DNA of 64,000 nucleotides from Verrucomicrobiales bacterium (GCA_024233215.1 JACKPW010000012.1:124001-188000); one strand, 5' to 3'; positions 47,201 to 54,816 are shown, counted from the stretch's first letter. A program made the numbers and translations. The notes: generated by a model not told the origin, from the sequence alone.

Positions 47201-47340
47201 CCGTCGCCCGCTCGCCAGACCCGCCACGTGCCCGCGCCCTGAGCGGTTGGGGTGGCGGCCCACCAAAGCAGGGCCGCCACCGCGAGGGCGAGTTGCGCTC
47301 GTGGTGGGGAGGGCGGCGCGCTGTTCGACGAGGTCTTCAT
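44221..47340 (-). CDS. Membrane sensor histidine kinase with two-propeller (Reg_prop/Y_Y_Y) input domain
   Basis: 1039 residues from the ATG at 47340 (the open frame extends upstream into Arg/Ala-rich antisense sequence). A signal segment (about residues 18-37) leads into a periplasmic region with Reg_prop-type repeats (WVRHGEVDAISLLDGYEVRR, IWTTDSAGLLQY, IWCGGLDKVSEF, VWVGTSRGLVRH) and a Y_Y_Y domain (WRFTPDERLVYSHRVDEGEW). A transmembrane helix near residues 748-768 precedes HisKA, with AGIAHDFNN and phospho-acceptor His about 807, and a complete HATPase (DQGCGIP, FEPFFSTK, GTGLGL). Unlike Bacteroidetes hybrid sensors it has no receiver or DNA-binding domain, so a separate response regulator is needed. 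Such inputs usually sense oligosaccharides. Confidence 0.92.
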   Translation of the reverse strand: MKTSSNSAPPSPPRAQLALAVAALLWWAATPTAQGAGTWRVWRAGDGLAESMTRSVTVSPRGNVWVRHGEVDAISLLDGYEVRRLPSPGGAGQRVYQSRAGLIWTTDSAGLLQYAANQWRPHPIEPFQREVASSPLQALRQPPILPTSQDRVLVLLPDELLEYRGMSRSVTVVLRADETSLGRFLDVTATPDAGCWISCESGLMRLAGPLRQLDPGMPRLEHLLPGELAVHSLRNPVVQRDGGVSCVGEEPSQSRRVAVHFDGVNWSRQEIPGENPRFAWHPPDSEEWFGMTFARLVRVLPDQTTAPVADFQAGQYFDFAMEPDGAFWIASSEGLARCAPPVWRPGPAADTGEVMGGLLAPDGTLWFALRAGLLRQQDEEWRITPWPRGLEPEFQAGDRMYRLPDGRLVIPAPGGIWTGAPDGAGFREIRHPRGHRVRQIVSQEADGTLNVVVDADDAEQPAHLEAFDGDAFRSGLEMALPEEMTGDLFFLEESANGDIWAGGSRGIARWRDGTWRRFGPADGFTDDGAICWLERPNGRIWCGGLDKVSEFDGKRWSVVRGGLDRVRMMQPASDGSVWLATGDGLHRQSGGGWNSVKADDGLPSDLVHVVVEDSRHRVWVGTSRGLVRHVSQADVDPPVTLTIGVEKVVDPESDSTLRFVFRGRDKWRFTPDERLVYSHRVDEGEWSSFNGNNSVVIRDLPSGRHRLEVRAMDRNWNAQVEPTVTEFAVVLPWFHDPRVVAAGSVALLAVVALIWLAINRHFSLRRSYATVERQVAVAKADLERATEALVQSQKMTALGTLTAGIAHDFNNILSIIRGSAQIVAANLDDRPKVLARLDRIEAGVDQASSVIQAMLGFSRASERHPAPCETNAMIDETVRLLGDRFQRELILRRELARDLPPVMVVRDLVQQILLNLILNAADAMNNRGEILLVSRRHREDSPLEWSLAPAPSSHGFVEILIRDQGCGIPQAIRARIFEPFFSTKPFSSRHGTGLGLYMVYEFAREMGLGLRVESLEQKGSTFIVVLPIEVTRPAAPRPA

Positions 47341-47438
47341 TTCGGCCGGACCCGTGGTTCCGTCCCGCGCCCTGGCGAGGAACGGGGCTTCTCCGGCCCA
47401 TTCCTTCGCCGGGATGACCGCAAATCGCACGCTTTTTT

Positions 47439-47469
47439 TTGTGGCACTCAAGCCCGCCTTTGCTAGATT
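47439..47469 (+). promoter_or_regulatory. Possible promoter for the DksA-like gene cluster
   Basis: TTGTGG (47439-47444) and TAGATT (47464-47469) lie 19 bases apart, upstream of the ATG at 47546. The spacing is longer than ideal. It is the best match in the gap between the sensor kinase and the DksA-like gene. Confidence 0.3.
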
Positions 47470-47545
47470 TCCGCGCTCCCGCCCGTGGGGCTGCGGTGAA
47501 ATATCCTTTTTCCCGCGGTGCACTCCGGCGGTTTGATTCGCGATC

Positions 47546-48220
47546 ATGGTGGCAAAGACGAAAGCAAAGGCGACGAAGGCGCCGGCCCGGAAGCCGGCCC
47601 GACCTGCGAATACAGCGGCCCCGAAGGCGGCCCCGAAGGTCGCGGCGACTGCGGCGAAGAAGTCTTCGCCCTCCCGCGTTTCCGCCCGGACGCCATCGGA
47701 CACCGTGGCGGCCATTCTTGGGCTCGGGAACAACGGCCCGTCGATGCGGAACGTCTCCGCGGTCAAACCGGAGTGGCGCAAGTTCTACGTCAACCTGATC
47801 GAGTTGCGCGAGCGGTTGGTGGACCAGATGGGCGGGTTGGCGAAGGAGTCGGCCGAGCAACTGGACGGATACAGTCTGCACATGGCGGATTGCGGCACCG
47901 ACAATTTCGATCGCGATTTTGCTCTCAGCCTGCTTTCCTCGGATCAGGATGCGCTTTATGAGATCGATGAGGCGCTGAAACGCATCACGCGGGGCAGTTA
48001 CGGGGTGTGTGAACTGACCGGCAAGCCCATTCCCAAGGCGCGGTTGGAGGCGATTCCGTGGACGCGTTTCACCGTCCAGGCGCAGGCGCAGTTGGAGAAG
48101 GATGGCGCGTTGCGGCAGCGCCGGCTGGCCACTCTGGGGTCCATTGAGGGCGGCAGCGGCCTGGAGATCGCTGAGGACAACGACTCCGACGATGCCCGAT
48201 CCGGGAAGGATAAGGATTAA
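47546..48220 (+). CDS. DksA/TraR-family protein lacking the zinc-finger cysteines
   Basis: 224 residues. The first about 50 residues are Lys/Ala/Pro-rich, like histone H1-like tails. A coiled-coil region (about 75-120) is followed by DNFDRDFALSLLSSDQDALY, with a DxxDxA-type tip known from DksA family proteins that enter the RNA polymerase secondary channel. The zinc motif C-x2-C-x17-C-x2-C of DksA appears as C-x2-T-x17-T-x2-A (YGVCELTGK...RFTVQAQ), so only one Cys is left and zinc cannot be held by four Cys. DksA2-type proteins work without zinc. The bL33 gene follows after 14 bases and bS18 one base after that, probably one operon. Confidence 0.88.
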   Translation: MVAKTKAKATKAPARKPARPANTAAPKAAPKVAATAAKKSSPSRVSARTPSDTVAAILGLGNNGPSMRNVSAVKPEWRKFYVNLIELRERLVDQMGGLAKESAEQLDGYSLHMADCGTDNFDRDFALSLLSSDQDALYEIDEALKRITRGSYGVCELTGKPIPKARLEAIPWTRFTVQAQAQLEKDGALRQRRLATLGSIEGGSGLEIAEDNDSDDARSGKDKD

Positions 48221-48234
48221 CGCAGGATTGAATC

Positions 48235-48402
48235 ATGCCACGAGAACTCGTTACCATTGAATGCACCGAGGCGCGCAAGGAGGGCAAACCACCCTCCCGC
48301 TACATCACGACGCGCAACAAGAAGCTGCAGACCGAGAAGCTTGAAATGAAGAAATACAACCGCTTCCTCGGTCGGCATACGACTCATCGCGAGATCAAGT
48401 AA
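48235..48402 (+). CDS. rpmG: Ribosomal protein bL33, zinc-free (C-) form
   Basis: 55 residues, MPRELVTIECTEARKEGKPP at the N-terminus, an RYITTRNKK centre and a RHTTHREIK end, all as in bL33. The zinc-binding version has two CxxC pairs; here the second pair's place reads KKYNRFLGRH with no Cys, and only Cys10 remains. It is therefore the C- type. It belongs to the large ribosomal subunit near the E site. The gene is too short to stand out as a long reading frame but is intact; it starts 14 bases after the DksA-like gene and ends one base before rpsR. Confidence 0.95.
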   Translation: MPRELVTIECTEARKEGKPPSRYITTRNKKLQTEKLEMKKYNRFLGRHTTHREIK

Positions 48403-48403
48403 C

Positions 48404-48664
48404 ATGGCACGCAAGACGAACACTGATCGTTCCGGTCGCCGCAAGGGGGGACGTCGCTCCAGCGAGTACCGAATCTCCCGTCCCCGGCCGAAGCCGGACT
48501 TCACGCTAGACGCCCTGGATTACCGGAACCCCACGCTCCTGCGCGAGTTTGTGACGGATGCCGGGCGCATGCTCCCCCGGAAGTACACCGGATTGCCGGC
48601 CGTCTTTCAGCGTCGGATGACGCGCAGCATCAAGCGCGCGCGCCAGATGCTGTTGGTGAAGTAG
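48404..48664 (+). CDS. rpsR: Ribosomal protein bS18
   Basis: 86 residues. The C-terminal two thirds (LDYRNPTLLREFVTDAGRML, then TGLPAVFQRRMTRSIKRARQ) are the conserved bS18 core that binds 16S rRNA next to bS6. The N-terminal 30 residues are Arg/Lys-rich and contain no Cys, so there is no zinc site. It starts one base after the rpmG stop, so the two are translated together. A hairpin followed by a T-rich tail at 48683-48709 probably ends the transcript. Confidence 0.96.
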   Translation: MARKTNTDRSGRRKGGRRSSEYRISRPRPKPDFTLDALDYRNPTLLREFVTDAGRMLPRKYTGLPAVFQRRMTRSIKRARQMLLVK

Positions 48665-48682
48665 CCAGCGACTCCCGCCGGG

Positions 48683-48709
48683 CCGCGGATCCCTCCGCGG
48701 CTTTGCGTT
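48683..48709 (+). terminator. Probable intrinsic terminator after rpsR
   Basis: CCGCGGA (48683-48689), loop TCCC, TCCGCGG (48694-48700), then CTTTGCGTT. The stem is 7 GC-rich pairs; the T tract is short and interrupted, so efficiency is uncertain. Confidence 0.5.
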
Positions 48710-48719
48710 GGTCGGGAGT

Positions 48720-48734
48720 TGCAAACGATTGGCA
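48720..48734. promoter_or_regulatory. Candidate operator/promoter region of the ZIP-Fur operon
   Basis: An imperfect palindrome TGC-AA...TT-GCA (48720-48734) lies immediately before TAGAAT (48736-48741), a likely -10 box, 30 bases from the ATG at 48772. A repressor bound here would block RNA polymerase. The match to any known Zur box is not claimed. Confidence 0.25.
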
Positions 48735-48771
48735 GTAGAATCCCTCTTGCCAGCGACGGAGGAATGCCTTC

Positions 48772-49563
48772 ATGGAATACGGTGTGATGCTGGTGGTGGT
48801 GGCGGCAGGTGCGTTGACGGTTCTCCGCCTGCGTTTGGACCAACCCCGTTTCGTCCGGCTGTTCAACGCGTTTACCGGCTCCTACCTGCTGTGCCTCAGT
48901 TTTCTCCACCTCGTTCCCGGGCTGTATGGGGCGGTGGAACATGGGCATGATCAGGTGGACCCGGTCGGGTCGGTCAGCATCGGGGTCTTGGTTCTCGTCG
49001 GTTTCTTCGCGCAGGTCCTGCTGGAGGGGCTGTCCATGGGCGCGGAGCATGGCCATGCGCATGCGGCGGAAGGACACGCCCACGGGGTGGCGGAGGGACA
49101 CGGCCATGGTGGCGGCGGCCATTCCCACGGGCAGGTGGTGCAATTGGGGGTGGTGGTGGGACTTTGCCTCCACGCCATGATCGAGGCCACGGCGATTGGG
49201 GATGTGGCTCATCACCACGATCAGGAATCCCGGTCGGTGCTGCTCTGGAGCATTGCCGTTCACAAATACCCGGTCACAGTTGCCTTCTTTGGTTCCCTGC
49301 TGCAGACGGGCATCCCCCGAGCCCGGGCTTTCATCATCCTCGGGGTGTTTGCTGCGATGGCGCCCATCGGCCTGTTCCTGGGAGCCCATACGCCGCTGGC
49401 GGAGCACAGCCGGGAACTCACCGCGCTGGTGGTCGGGATCTTCATGCACGTGGCCACCACCGTGCTGTTCGAGACCACCGAGTCGCACCGTTTCAACGTC
49501 GGCAAATTCATCGCGATCCTGGTGGGGATCGGGGCCGGGGCGCTCACCCTGCTGGCGCATTGA
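48772..49563 (+). CDS. ZIP-family metal transporter (probable zinc importer)
   Basis: 263 residues with about eight hydrophobic segments. A His-rich cytoplasmic loop at about residues 90-120 (EHGHAHAAEGHAHGV, HGHGGGGHSHG) is typical for ZIP proteins and binds metal. The transport helices carry LHAMIEATAIGDV (helix IV) and SIAVHKYPVTVAF (helix V), where the paired His and Glu form the binuclear metal site. The protein would bring Zn2+ or another divalent metal into the cytoplasm. The Fur-family regulator follows after 18 bases, so the pair forms an operon in which the regulator would repress its own and the transporter gene in zinc excess. Confidence 0.88.
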   Translation: MEYGVMLVVVAAGALTVLRLRLDQPRFVRLFNAFTGSYLLCLSFLHLVPGLYGAVEHGHDQVDPVGSVSIGVLVLVGFFAQVLLEGLSMGAEHGHAHAAEGHAHGVAEGHGHGGGGHSHGQVVQLGVVVGLCLHAMIEATAIGDVAHHHDQESRSVLLWSIAVHKYPVTVAFFGSLLQTGIPRARAFIILGVFAAMAPIGLFLGAHTPLAEHSRELTALVVGIFMHVATTVLFETTESHRFNVGKFIAILVGIGAGALTLLAH

Positions 49564-49581
49564 ACCGGCCCGCCTGGCGAT

Positions 49582-50040
49582 ATGGCAGATCTGCGGCGAA
49601 AGACCGGGCCGAGTCGACCTTTGGGCGAACTCACGGAGGCCCTCCGACGCGGGGAGCGCCGGGTGACCGGTCCCCGCCTGGCAATCCTGCAGGTGCTGCG
49701 CGAACATCGTCGCCCCTTGAGCAACAAGGAGGTCCTGGCGCTGCTCCCGCAGGGCTATTGCGACCTTGCCACGGTCTACCGGTCCATGCATCTGCTGCGA
49801 CGACTGGGGCTCGTGCAGCGCTTCGATGTGGGCGATGGCGTGGCTCGCCATGAACTCCGGGACGCGGGCCACGACGGCCACCATCACCATCTGGTGTGTC
49901 GGCGGTGCGCGCAGGTGGTCGCGATCGATTGCTGCCTGCTGGAGGAGGTGGAACGGGAGCTTTCCCGGCACAGCGGCTACCAGGCGCTCCAACACCGGCT
50001 TGAGTTCACCGGGATCTGCCCGGATTGCCAGCAACGCTGA
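49582..50040 (+). CDS. Fur-family metalloregulator, probably Zur
   Basis: 152 residues. The N-terminal winged helix is clear (RVTGPRLAILQVLREHRRPL, SNKEVLALLPQGYCDLATVY with helix LATVYRSMHLL). The C-terminal metal region contains HDGHHHHLVCRRCAQVV and GICPDCQQR, whose two CxxC pairs form the structural zinc site, and the His cluster forms the sensory site. Position directly behind a ZIP transporter favours zinc over iron as the signal, but Fur, Mur or Zur specificity cannot be proven from sequence. It ends 80 bases before the di-haem peroxidase gene, which may be separately transcribed. Confidence 0.88.
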   Translation: MADLRRKTGPSRPLGELTEALRRGERRVTGPRLAILQVLREHRRPLSNKEVLALLPQGYCDLATVYRSMHLLRRLGLVQRFDVGDGVARHELRDAGHDGHHHHLVCRRCAQVVAIDCCLLEEVERELSRHSGYQALQHRLEFTGICPDCQQR

Positions 50041-50064
50041 CCACACGCGCCGAAAAGTCGTGCC

Positions 50065-50087
50065 TTGACCGGTTGGCCCGCTAGAAT
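50065..50087 (+). promoter_or_regulatory. Possible promoter elements before the cytochrome c peroxidase
   Basis: TTGACC (50065-50070) and TAGAAT (50082-50087) lie 34 bases before the ATG at 50121, but the spacing is only 11 bases, too short for normal sigma-70. The TAGAAT also resembles that before the ZIP gene. Confidence 0.25.
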
Positions 50088-50120
50088 TGCGTCCGTTACG
50101 GACCACAAGACATCATCGCC

Positions 50121-51104
50121 ATGAAGACGAAAACCCTCATCTGCACCTTGGTCCTGGCGACGGGGATGCCCGTCGTGCTGGGACAGAACGTCGCCGAACT
50201 GCGCGAACAGGCGAAGAGCCTGTTCGGACCATTGCCGGACAAGATGCCCGGCAGCGAGAACGACACCGCCATTCGCATCGAACTCGGCAAGAAGCTGTAT
50301 TTCGACAACCGGCTTTCGGTCAACGACTCCCAGTCCTGCAACACCTGCCATCGCCTCGATGAAAACCGCGGCGGCGTCGACAACGAGAAGACCTCCCTCG
50401 GCGCACACGGCAAGCGTGGGGATCGCAACTCGCCCACCACCCTGAACGCCGGGTTCCACTTCGCGCAGTTCTGGGATGGTCGCGAACCCAACCTGCAGGC
50501 CCAGGCCAAGGGCCCCGTGTTGAATCCGGTCGAAATGGCGATGCCCGACGCGCCCGCCATGGTGGCGAAGTTGGGCGGGTTGACCGATTACAAGGACCTT
50601 TTCGTCAAGGCCTTCCCCGGGGCGAAGGAGCCCATCAACTACGACAACATGGCCGAGGCGATCGCTGCGTTCGAGCGCACGCTGATCACCAAGGACCGCT
50701 TCGATGACTTCATGAAGGGCGACGACAAGGCGCTCAATGCGAAGGAACTGAAGGGCCTGGAGACGTTCATGACCATCGGGTGCATCACGTGCCACATGGG
50801 CCCCGTGATCGGTGGGAACACCTACCAGAAGGTGGGCCTGATCCATCCCTACGAGAACACGGAGGACAAGGGGCGCTTCGTGGTCACCAAGGACGAGGCG
50901 GATCTCTACAAGTTCAAGGTGCCGAGCCTCCGCAACGTGGAACTCACCGCGCCCTATTTCCATGACGGCGCGTTGAAGACCCTGCCCGGCGCGGTGTGGA
51001 AGATGGGTTACATGCAGTTGGACAAGCAGTTGACCCCCGAGGAGGTCGATTCCATCGTCGCCTTCCTCAAGACCATGACCGACAAGGCGCGTGTGCCGAA
51101 GTAA
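50121..51104 (+). CDS. Di-haem cytochrome c peroxidase (CcpA/MauG family)
   Basis: 327 residues with a signal peptide ending near VVLGQ, so it is periplasmic. Two haem-c attachment sites are visible: CNTCH in the N-terminal half and CITCH in the C-terminal half. RIELGKKLYFDNRLSVNDSQ and DKGRFVVTKDEADLYKFKVP, followed by LRNVELTAPYFHDGA, are standard family motifs; the latter His/Tyr region forms part of the peroxide site. The enzyme reduces hydrogen peroxide using electrons from c-type cytochromes. A good intrinsic terminator follows at 51140-51175. A MauG-like biosynthetic role cannot be excluded. Confidence 0.93.
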   Translation: MKTKTLICTLVLATGMPVVLGQNVAELREQAKSLFGPLPDKMPGSENDTAIRIELGKKLYFDNRLSVNDSQSCNTCHRLDENRGGVDNEKTSLGAHGKRGDRNSPTTLNAGFHFAQFWDGREPNLQAQAKGPVLNPVEMAMPDAPAMVAKLGGLTDYKDLFVKAFPGAKEPINYDNMAEAIAAFERTLITKDRFDDFMKGDDKALNAKELKGLETFMTIGCITCHMGPVIGGNTYQKVGLIHPYENTEDKGRFVVTKDEADLYKFKVPSLRNVELTAPYFHDGALKTLPGAVWKMGYMQLDKQLTPEEVDSIVAFLKTMTDKARVPK

Positions 51105-51139
51105 GCGGGGGCGCAAAGGACAATCCCTTCCCCGAACGG

Positions 51140-51175
51140 ACCGCCGGTTGGATTCCAACCGGCGGTTCTTCCTTT
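51140..51175 (+). terminator. Strong intrinsic terminator after the di-haem peroxidase
   Basis: Perfect 12-bp stem ACCGCCGGTTGG (51140-51151) with CCAACCGGCGGT (51155-51166), loop ATT, followed by TCTTCCTTT. It separates the peroxidase from the following Gfo/Idh gene. Confidence 0.85.
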
Positions 51176-51222
51176 CAGATTCCGCATTGCCGGAACCGTC
51201 GTCCGGGGCTATCACCCTGGGC

Positions 51223-52722
51223 ATGAACTCCGCAATGAATCGACGCCGGTTTCTCGGCACCACCGCCTTCGCCACCAGTGCCTTCACGGTCGTGCCCCGG
51301 CGGGTGCTCGGCGGCAACGGCCGCGTCGCCCCGAATGACAAGCTCGTCATGGCCCACATCGGCATGGGCACCCAGAGCATCAGCGAACTGGGCGGCCTGC
51401 TGGAGGATCCGAAAATCCAGATCGTCGCTGTCTGCGATCCCAACCGCGACAGCCAGGACTACGTCGAGTGGGGGAGGAACAGTATCCGCAATCGCATCCG
51501 CGATTACCTGGGGAATCCCACCTGGCGCGAGGGTCGGGAAGGGTGTCCCGGTGGACGCGAGGTCGGACGCGAGGTGATCGACACCTATTACGCGCGCCGG
51601 CGCGAAACCGACAAGTTCCGGAGCGTGCGGACCTATGTGGACTTCCGGGATTTGCTCGACAAGGAACAGGACATCGACGCGGTGAAGGTGATGACGCCGG
51701 ATCACTTGCACGCGACCGTGGCCATCGCGGCGATGAAGCGCGGACGGCACGTGCTGATGCACAAGCCGATGGCCAACCGCGTGGCCGAAGGCAGACTGGT
51801 CGTCAAGACCGCGAGGGAAACCGGCCGCGAAACCCATCTGCTCGCCTATGGCAGCGGGGCCGACAATGCGCGCATTGCCGGCCGGATCAAGGAAGGTGTG
51901 ATCGGGCGATTGCGCGAGATTCACAACTGGACGAATCGCCCGGTGTGGCCGCAATACACCGAAATCCCGACCGACCGACCCCCGGTGCCGCCGGGTTTCG
52001 AGTGGGACCTTTGGCTGGGGCCGGCGTTGGATCGGCCGTATCACCCGCACTACACGCACACGGTGTTCCGGGGATGGTACGAGTTTGGCGGGGGATCGAT
52101 GGCGGACATGGGCATCTACAGTCTGTGGCCCGTCTTCACGGGACTGGATCTGCCCTCGGCCATCAGTGCGGAGGCAGCGGCCACCCACACCTGCACGATT
52201 GTCGATCAGGTCAGCCGGACGGTGGAGAACGACTTTGCCTATCCGGCGGCCTGCACGCTGCGGTTCAAGTTCCCGGCCACGGCGGCGCGCGGAGCGGTTG
52301 AGTTGTTCTGGTACGACGGCGGGATGAGGCCGCGGTTGCCGGACTTCATTGAGGCGCAGAACCCGGAGATGGGGCGGGAAGGGATTCTGTTCCTCGGTGA
52401 CAAGGGCGCGATCCTCGCGGAGTTCCGGGGCGCGAATCCGCGCGTTTACACCGAAGGCCGAAACGAGCCACTGTGGCAAGGGGGCGATGCCGGCTGGGGC
52501 AACAACCAGGCAAAGTGGGTGGGCGCGTTCACCGGCGGGGAATCGTCGCCCGGCAGTTTCCTGAACGCCCAGGCCATCACCGACACGGTCAATCTGGGTA
52601 CCGTGGCCTTGCGTGCCGGTCGGCGGGTGGAATTCGATCCCACGGCGATGCGCATCACGAACGTGGAGTCCGCGAACCGCTTCCTGACCCGGGAATACCG
52701 GAAGGGCTGGGAACTGGCGTGA
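51223..52722 (+). CDS. Tat-exported Gfo/Idh/MocA oxidoreductase (499 aa)
   Basis: The ATG at 51223 gives NRRRFLGTTAFATSAFTVVP, a twin-arginine leader; upstream codons run through the terminator and are not coding. The Rossmann region reads KLVMAHIGMGTQSISEL, a divergent nucleotide loop (GMGTQS in place of GxGxxG), and the EKP motif reads LMHKPMAN, so the Glu is replaced by His. GGGSMADMGIYSLWPVFTG stands where the catalytic His is normally found (here Asp-Met-Gly-Ile-Tyr). The NAD-binding and catalytic signatures are therefore both weakened. The esterase gene follows after 57 bases and may be co-transcribed. Confidence 0.88.
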   Translation: MNSAMNRRRFLGTTAFATSAFTVVPRRVLGGNGRVAPNDKLVMAHIGMGTQSISELGGLLEDPKIQIVAVCDPNRDSQDYVEWGRNSIRNRIRDYLGNPTWREGREGCPGGREVGREVIDTYYARRRETDKFRSVRTYVDFRDLLDKEQDIDAVKVMTPDHLHATVAIAAMKRGRHVLMHKPMANRVAEGRLVVKTARETGRETHLLAYGSGADNARIAGRIKEGVIGRLREIHNWTNRPVWPQYTEIPTDRPPVPPGFEWDLWLGPALDRPYHPHYTHTVFRGWYEFGGGSMADMGIYSLWPVFTGLDLPSAISAEAAATHTCTIVDQVSRTVENDFAYPAACTLRFKFPATAARGAVELFWYDGGMRPRLPDFIEAQNPEMGREGILFLGDKGAILAEFRGANPRVYTEGRNEPLWQGGDAGWGNNQAKWVGAFTGGESSPGSFLNAQAITDTVNLGTVALRAGRRVEFDPTAMRITNVESANRFLTREYRKGWELA

Positions 52723-52779
52723 AGGAGGGCGCCGGGGAAGCCATCGGTCCAGCGTCGTGCGTAGTTGAGACCTAACACT

Positions 52780-54816
52780 ATGAAAACGCCTGCCCACGTT
52801 GTCATGGTCGTCGTGATGCTTGGTTTGACTCCGGCCCCCTGTCCGGCTCAGGAATCCGGCCGGCCCGATCGCGAAGCGCCCGGGGATGAGATGATCCAGG
52901 CCTGGCTGGCCGATCAGGCCAACCGCATCCATGCCCCGTTCACCAACGATCTGCAGTCGCTCGAGGATTGGCGGGCCAGGCGTCCGGGGTACCTCAAGGA
53001 GTACCTGTACATGCTCGGCTTGGCGCCTCTCCCTGAGCGCACGCCGCTGCACGCCACGACGACCGGCACCTTGGACGGGGATGGGTATGTCGTGGAGATG
53101 ATCCACTACCAAAGCCGGCCCCGGCTCTACGTGACCGGTAATCTCTATCGACCCGCCCGAATTGCGCCAGGGCAGCGACTCCCGGCGGTCTTCTACGTCT
53201 GCGGGCATTCCTATCAGGGCCGATCGGGCAACAAGACGGCTTACCAATCCCACGGCATCTGGTTCGCGCGGCACGGTTATGTCTGCCTGGTGGTCGACAC
53301 GCTTCAATTGGGCGAAATCGCCGGGGTGCATCACGGGACGTATCGCGAAGAGCGTTGGTGGTGGCATTCGCGTGGTTACACCCCGGCCGGTGTGGAATGC
53401 TGGAATGGCATCCGGGGCATCGACTATCTCATCAGTCGCCCGGACGTGGATCCGGATCGGATCGCGGTGACGGGCATCAGCGGCGGGGGCGCCGCCACTT
53501 TCTGGATCGCCGCCGCGGACGAGCGGGTGACTGCTGCCGTGCCGGTGAGCGGCATGGCCGATCTGCCTTCCTACGTCAACGACCGGGTGGTGAACGAGCA
53601 TTGCGACTGCATGTTCCTCTACAACACCTACCAATGGCCCTGGACCCGGATCGCCTGCCTGATTGCCCCGCGCCCCCTGCTGTTTACCAACAGCGACCAG
53701 GACGGTCTCTTCCCCATGGACGCCAACGACCGCGTCATCAGCCGGCTCGAACGTCTCTACAGCCTCTACGGTCGCAGCGATTTCGTCGACGCCATGGTCA
53801 GTATCGGGGGGCATGCCTACCGGCGTGACCTGCGCCAGGCCGCCTACCGCTTCATCAACACCTACCTTGAGCAGGATCCGCGTGAGGTCATGGACAGTGA
53901 ACGCGACCTGATCACGGGCCAGGGGGACAATCGGCAGTATCCGATCCCCATGGATCAACTCCGGGTCTTTCCCTCCGATGCCGACTTGCCCGCCGACGAG
54001 TTGAACAGCACCATTGATCGGCACTTCGTGCCCATGGCTGAAGTCGCCGTCCCCGAACCGGGCCAGTTCGAATCGTGGCGGGAGGCGCTGCGGTCGGAAT
54101 TGCGCCGCGTCTCTTTCCGCGCGTTTCCTGAACGAGTCCCAGCAGGTCGATTCCGGTCGTCGAAGTCGTCGAGTCAGCTGGAGCTTGAAACCGAACCGGG
54201 CATTGTCATCCACCTCAGCGAGCTCTCGACCGCCACCTTTCCCGAGCAGCCCGCCCGCATCGTGCTGGGGGTCGGTGGCGCGGAGGCGGACCCTGCCTTT
54301 CTCGACTTCCTTCGCAGCCCGTGGTGCCCGGGAGATGCGGTCTGGCTTTGCGAACCTCGCGGGTTGGGCGCCACCCGGTGGACTCGGAGGAACCCGCCCA
54401 ACTACGTCGAGCGCAGCCATGTGCTGATCGGTCAGACCGTGGATACCGGCCGGGTGCGCGACATCATCGCCACCGTGCGAGCGTTGCGGCAACGGTACGC
54501 CGATCCGCCCGATCCGCCGTCCGTTGTCCTGGTGGGGTGCGGCGCTGAGGCGGTGCTGGCGGCATACGCGGCGCTTTGGGAACCGGACATCGAGGGCCTG
54601 GTCCTGCAGCATCCCATGCTCACGCACATGGCCCCTGATGCGCCGCAATTCCTGAACGTGCTCCGGGTTTGCGATGTGCCCGACGTCCTGGGAATGCTGG
54701 CTCCGCGCGGTCTGAGGATCACCGGGGTTCCGTCGGGCGAAGCTCTCGCCAAGACGGAGAGTGTCTACCGGGCGGCCGGAGCTGCGGCTCGGTTGCAGAT
54801 CGAGCTTGAGCGATAA
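52780..54816 (+). CDS. Exported alpha/beta hydrolase (acetylxylan-esterase-like)
   Basis: 678 residues from the ATG at 52780; a TTG at 52765 is less likely. A signal peptide ends near CPAQ. The first alpha/beta-hydrolase region has VFYVCGHSYQGRSGNK, CWNGIRGIDYLISRPDVDPD and GISGGGAATFWIAAADERV, where the Ser of GISGGGA is the nucleophile; SNDQDG-like NSDQDGLFPMD supplies the Asp and IGGHAYRR the probable His. The second part (about 400-678) looks like a further degenerate hydrolase domain. Families of this type deacetylate plant or algal polysaccharides. It fits the polysaccharide theme of the window. Confidence 0.85.
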   Translation: MKTPAHVVMVVVMLGLTPAPCPAQESGRPDREAPGDEMIQAWLADQANRIHAPFTNDLQSLEDWRARRPGYLKEYLYMLGLAPLPERTPLHATTTGTLDGDGYVVEMIHYQSRPRLYVTGNLYRPARIAPGQRLPAVFYVCGHSYQGRSGNKTAYQSHGIWFARHGYVCLVVDTLQLGEIAGVHHGTYREERWWWHSRGYTPAGVECWNGIRGIDYLISRPDVDPDRIAVTGISGGGAATFWIAAADERVTAAVPVSGMADLPSYVNDRVVNEHCDCMFLYNTYQWPWTRIACLIAPRPLLFTNSDQDGLFPMDANDRVISRLERLYSLYGRSDFVDAMVSIGGHAYRRDLRQAAYRFINTYLEQDPREVMDSERDLITGQGDNRQYPIPMDQLRVFPSDADLPADELNSTIDRHFVPMAEVAVPEPGQFESWREALRSELRRVSFRAFPERVPAGRFRSSKSSSQLELETEPGIVIHLSELSTATFPEQPARIVLGVGGAEADPAFLDFLRSPWCPGDAVWLCEPRGLGATRWTRRNPPNYVERSHVLIGQTVDTGRVRDIIATVRALRQRYADPPDPPSVVLVGCGAEAVLAAYAALWEPDIEGLVLQHPMLTHMAPDAPQFLNVLRVCDVPDVLGMLAPRGLRITGVPSGEALAKTESVYRAAGAAARLQIELER

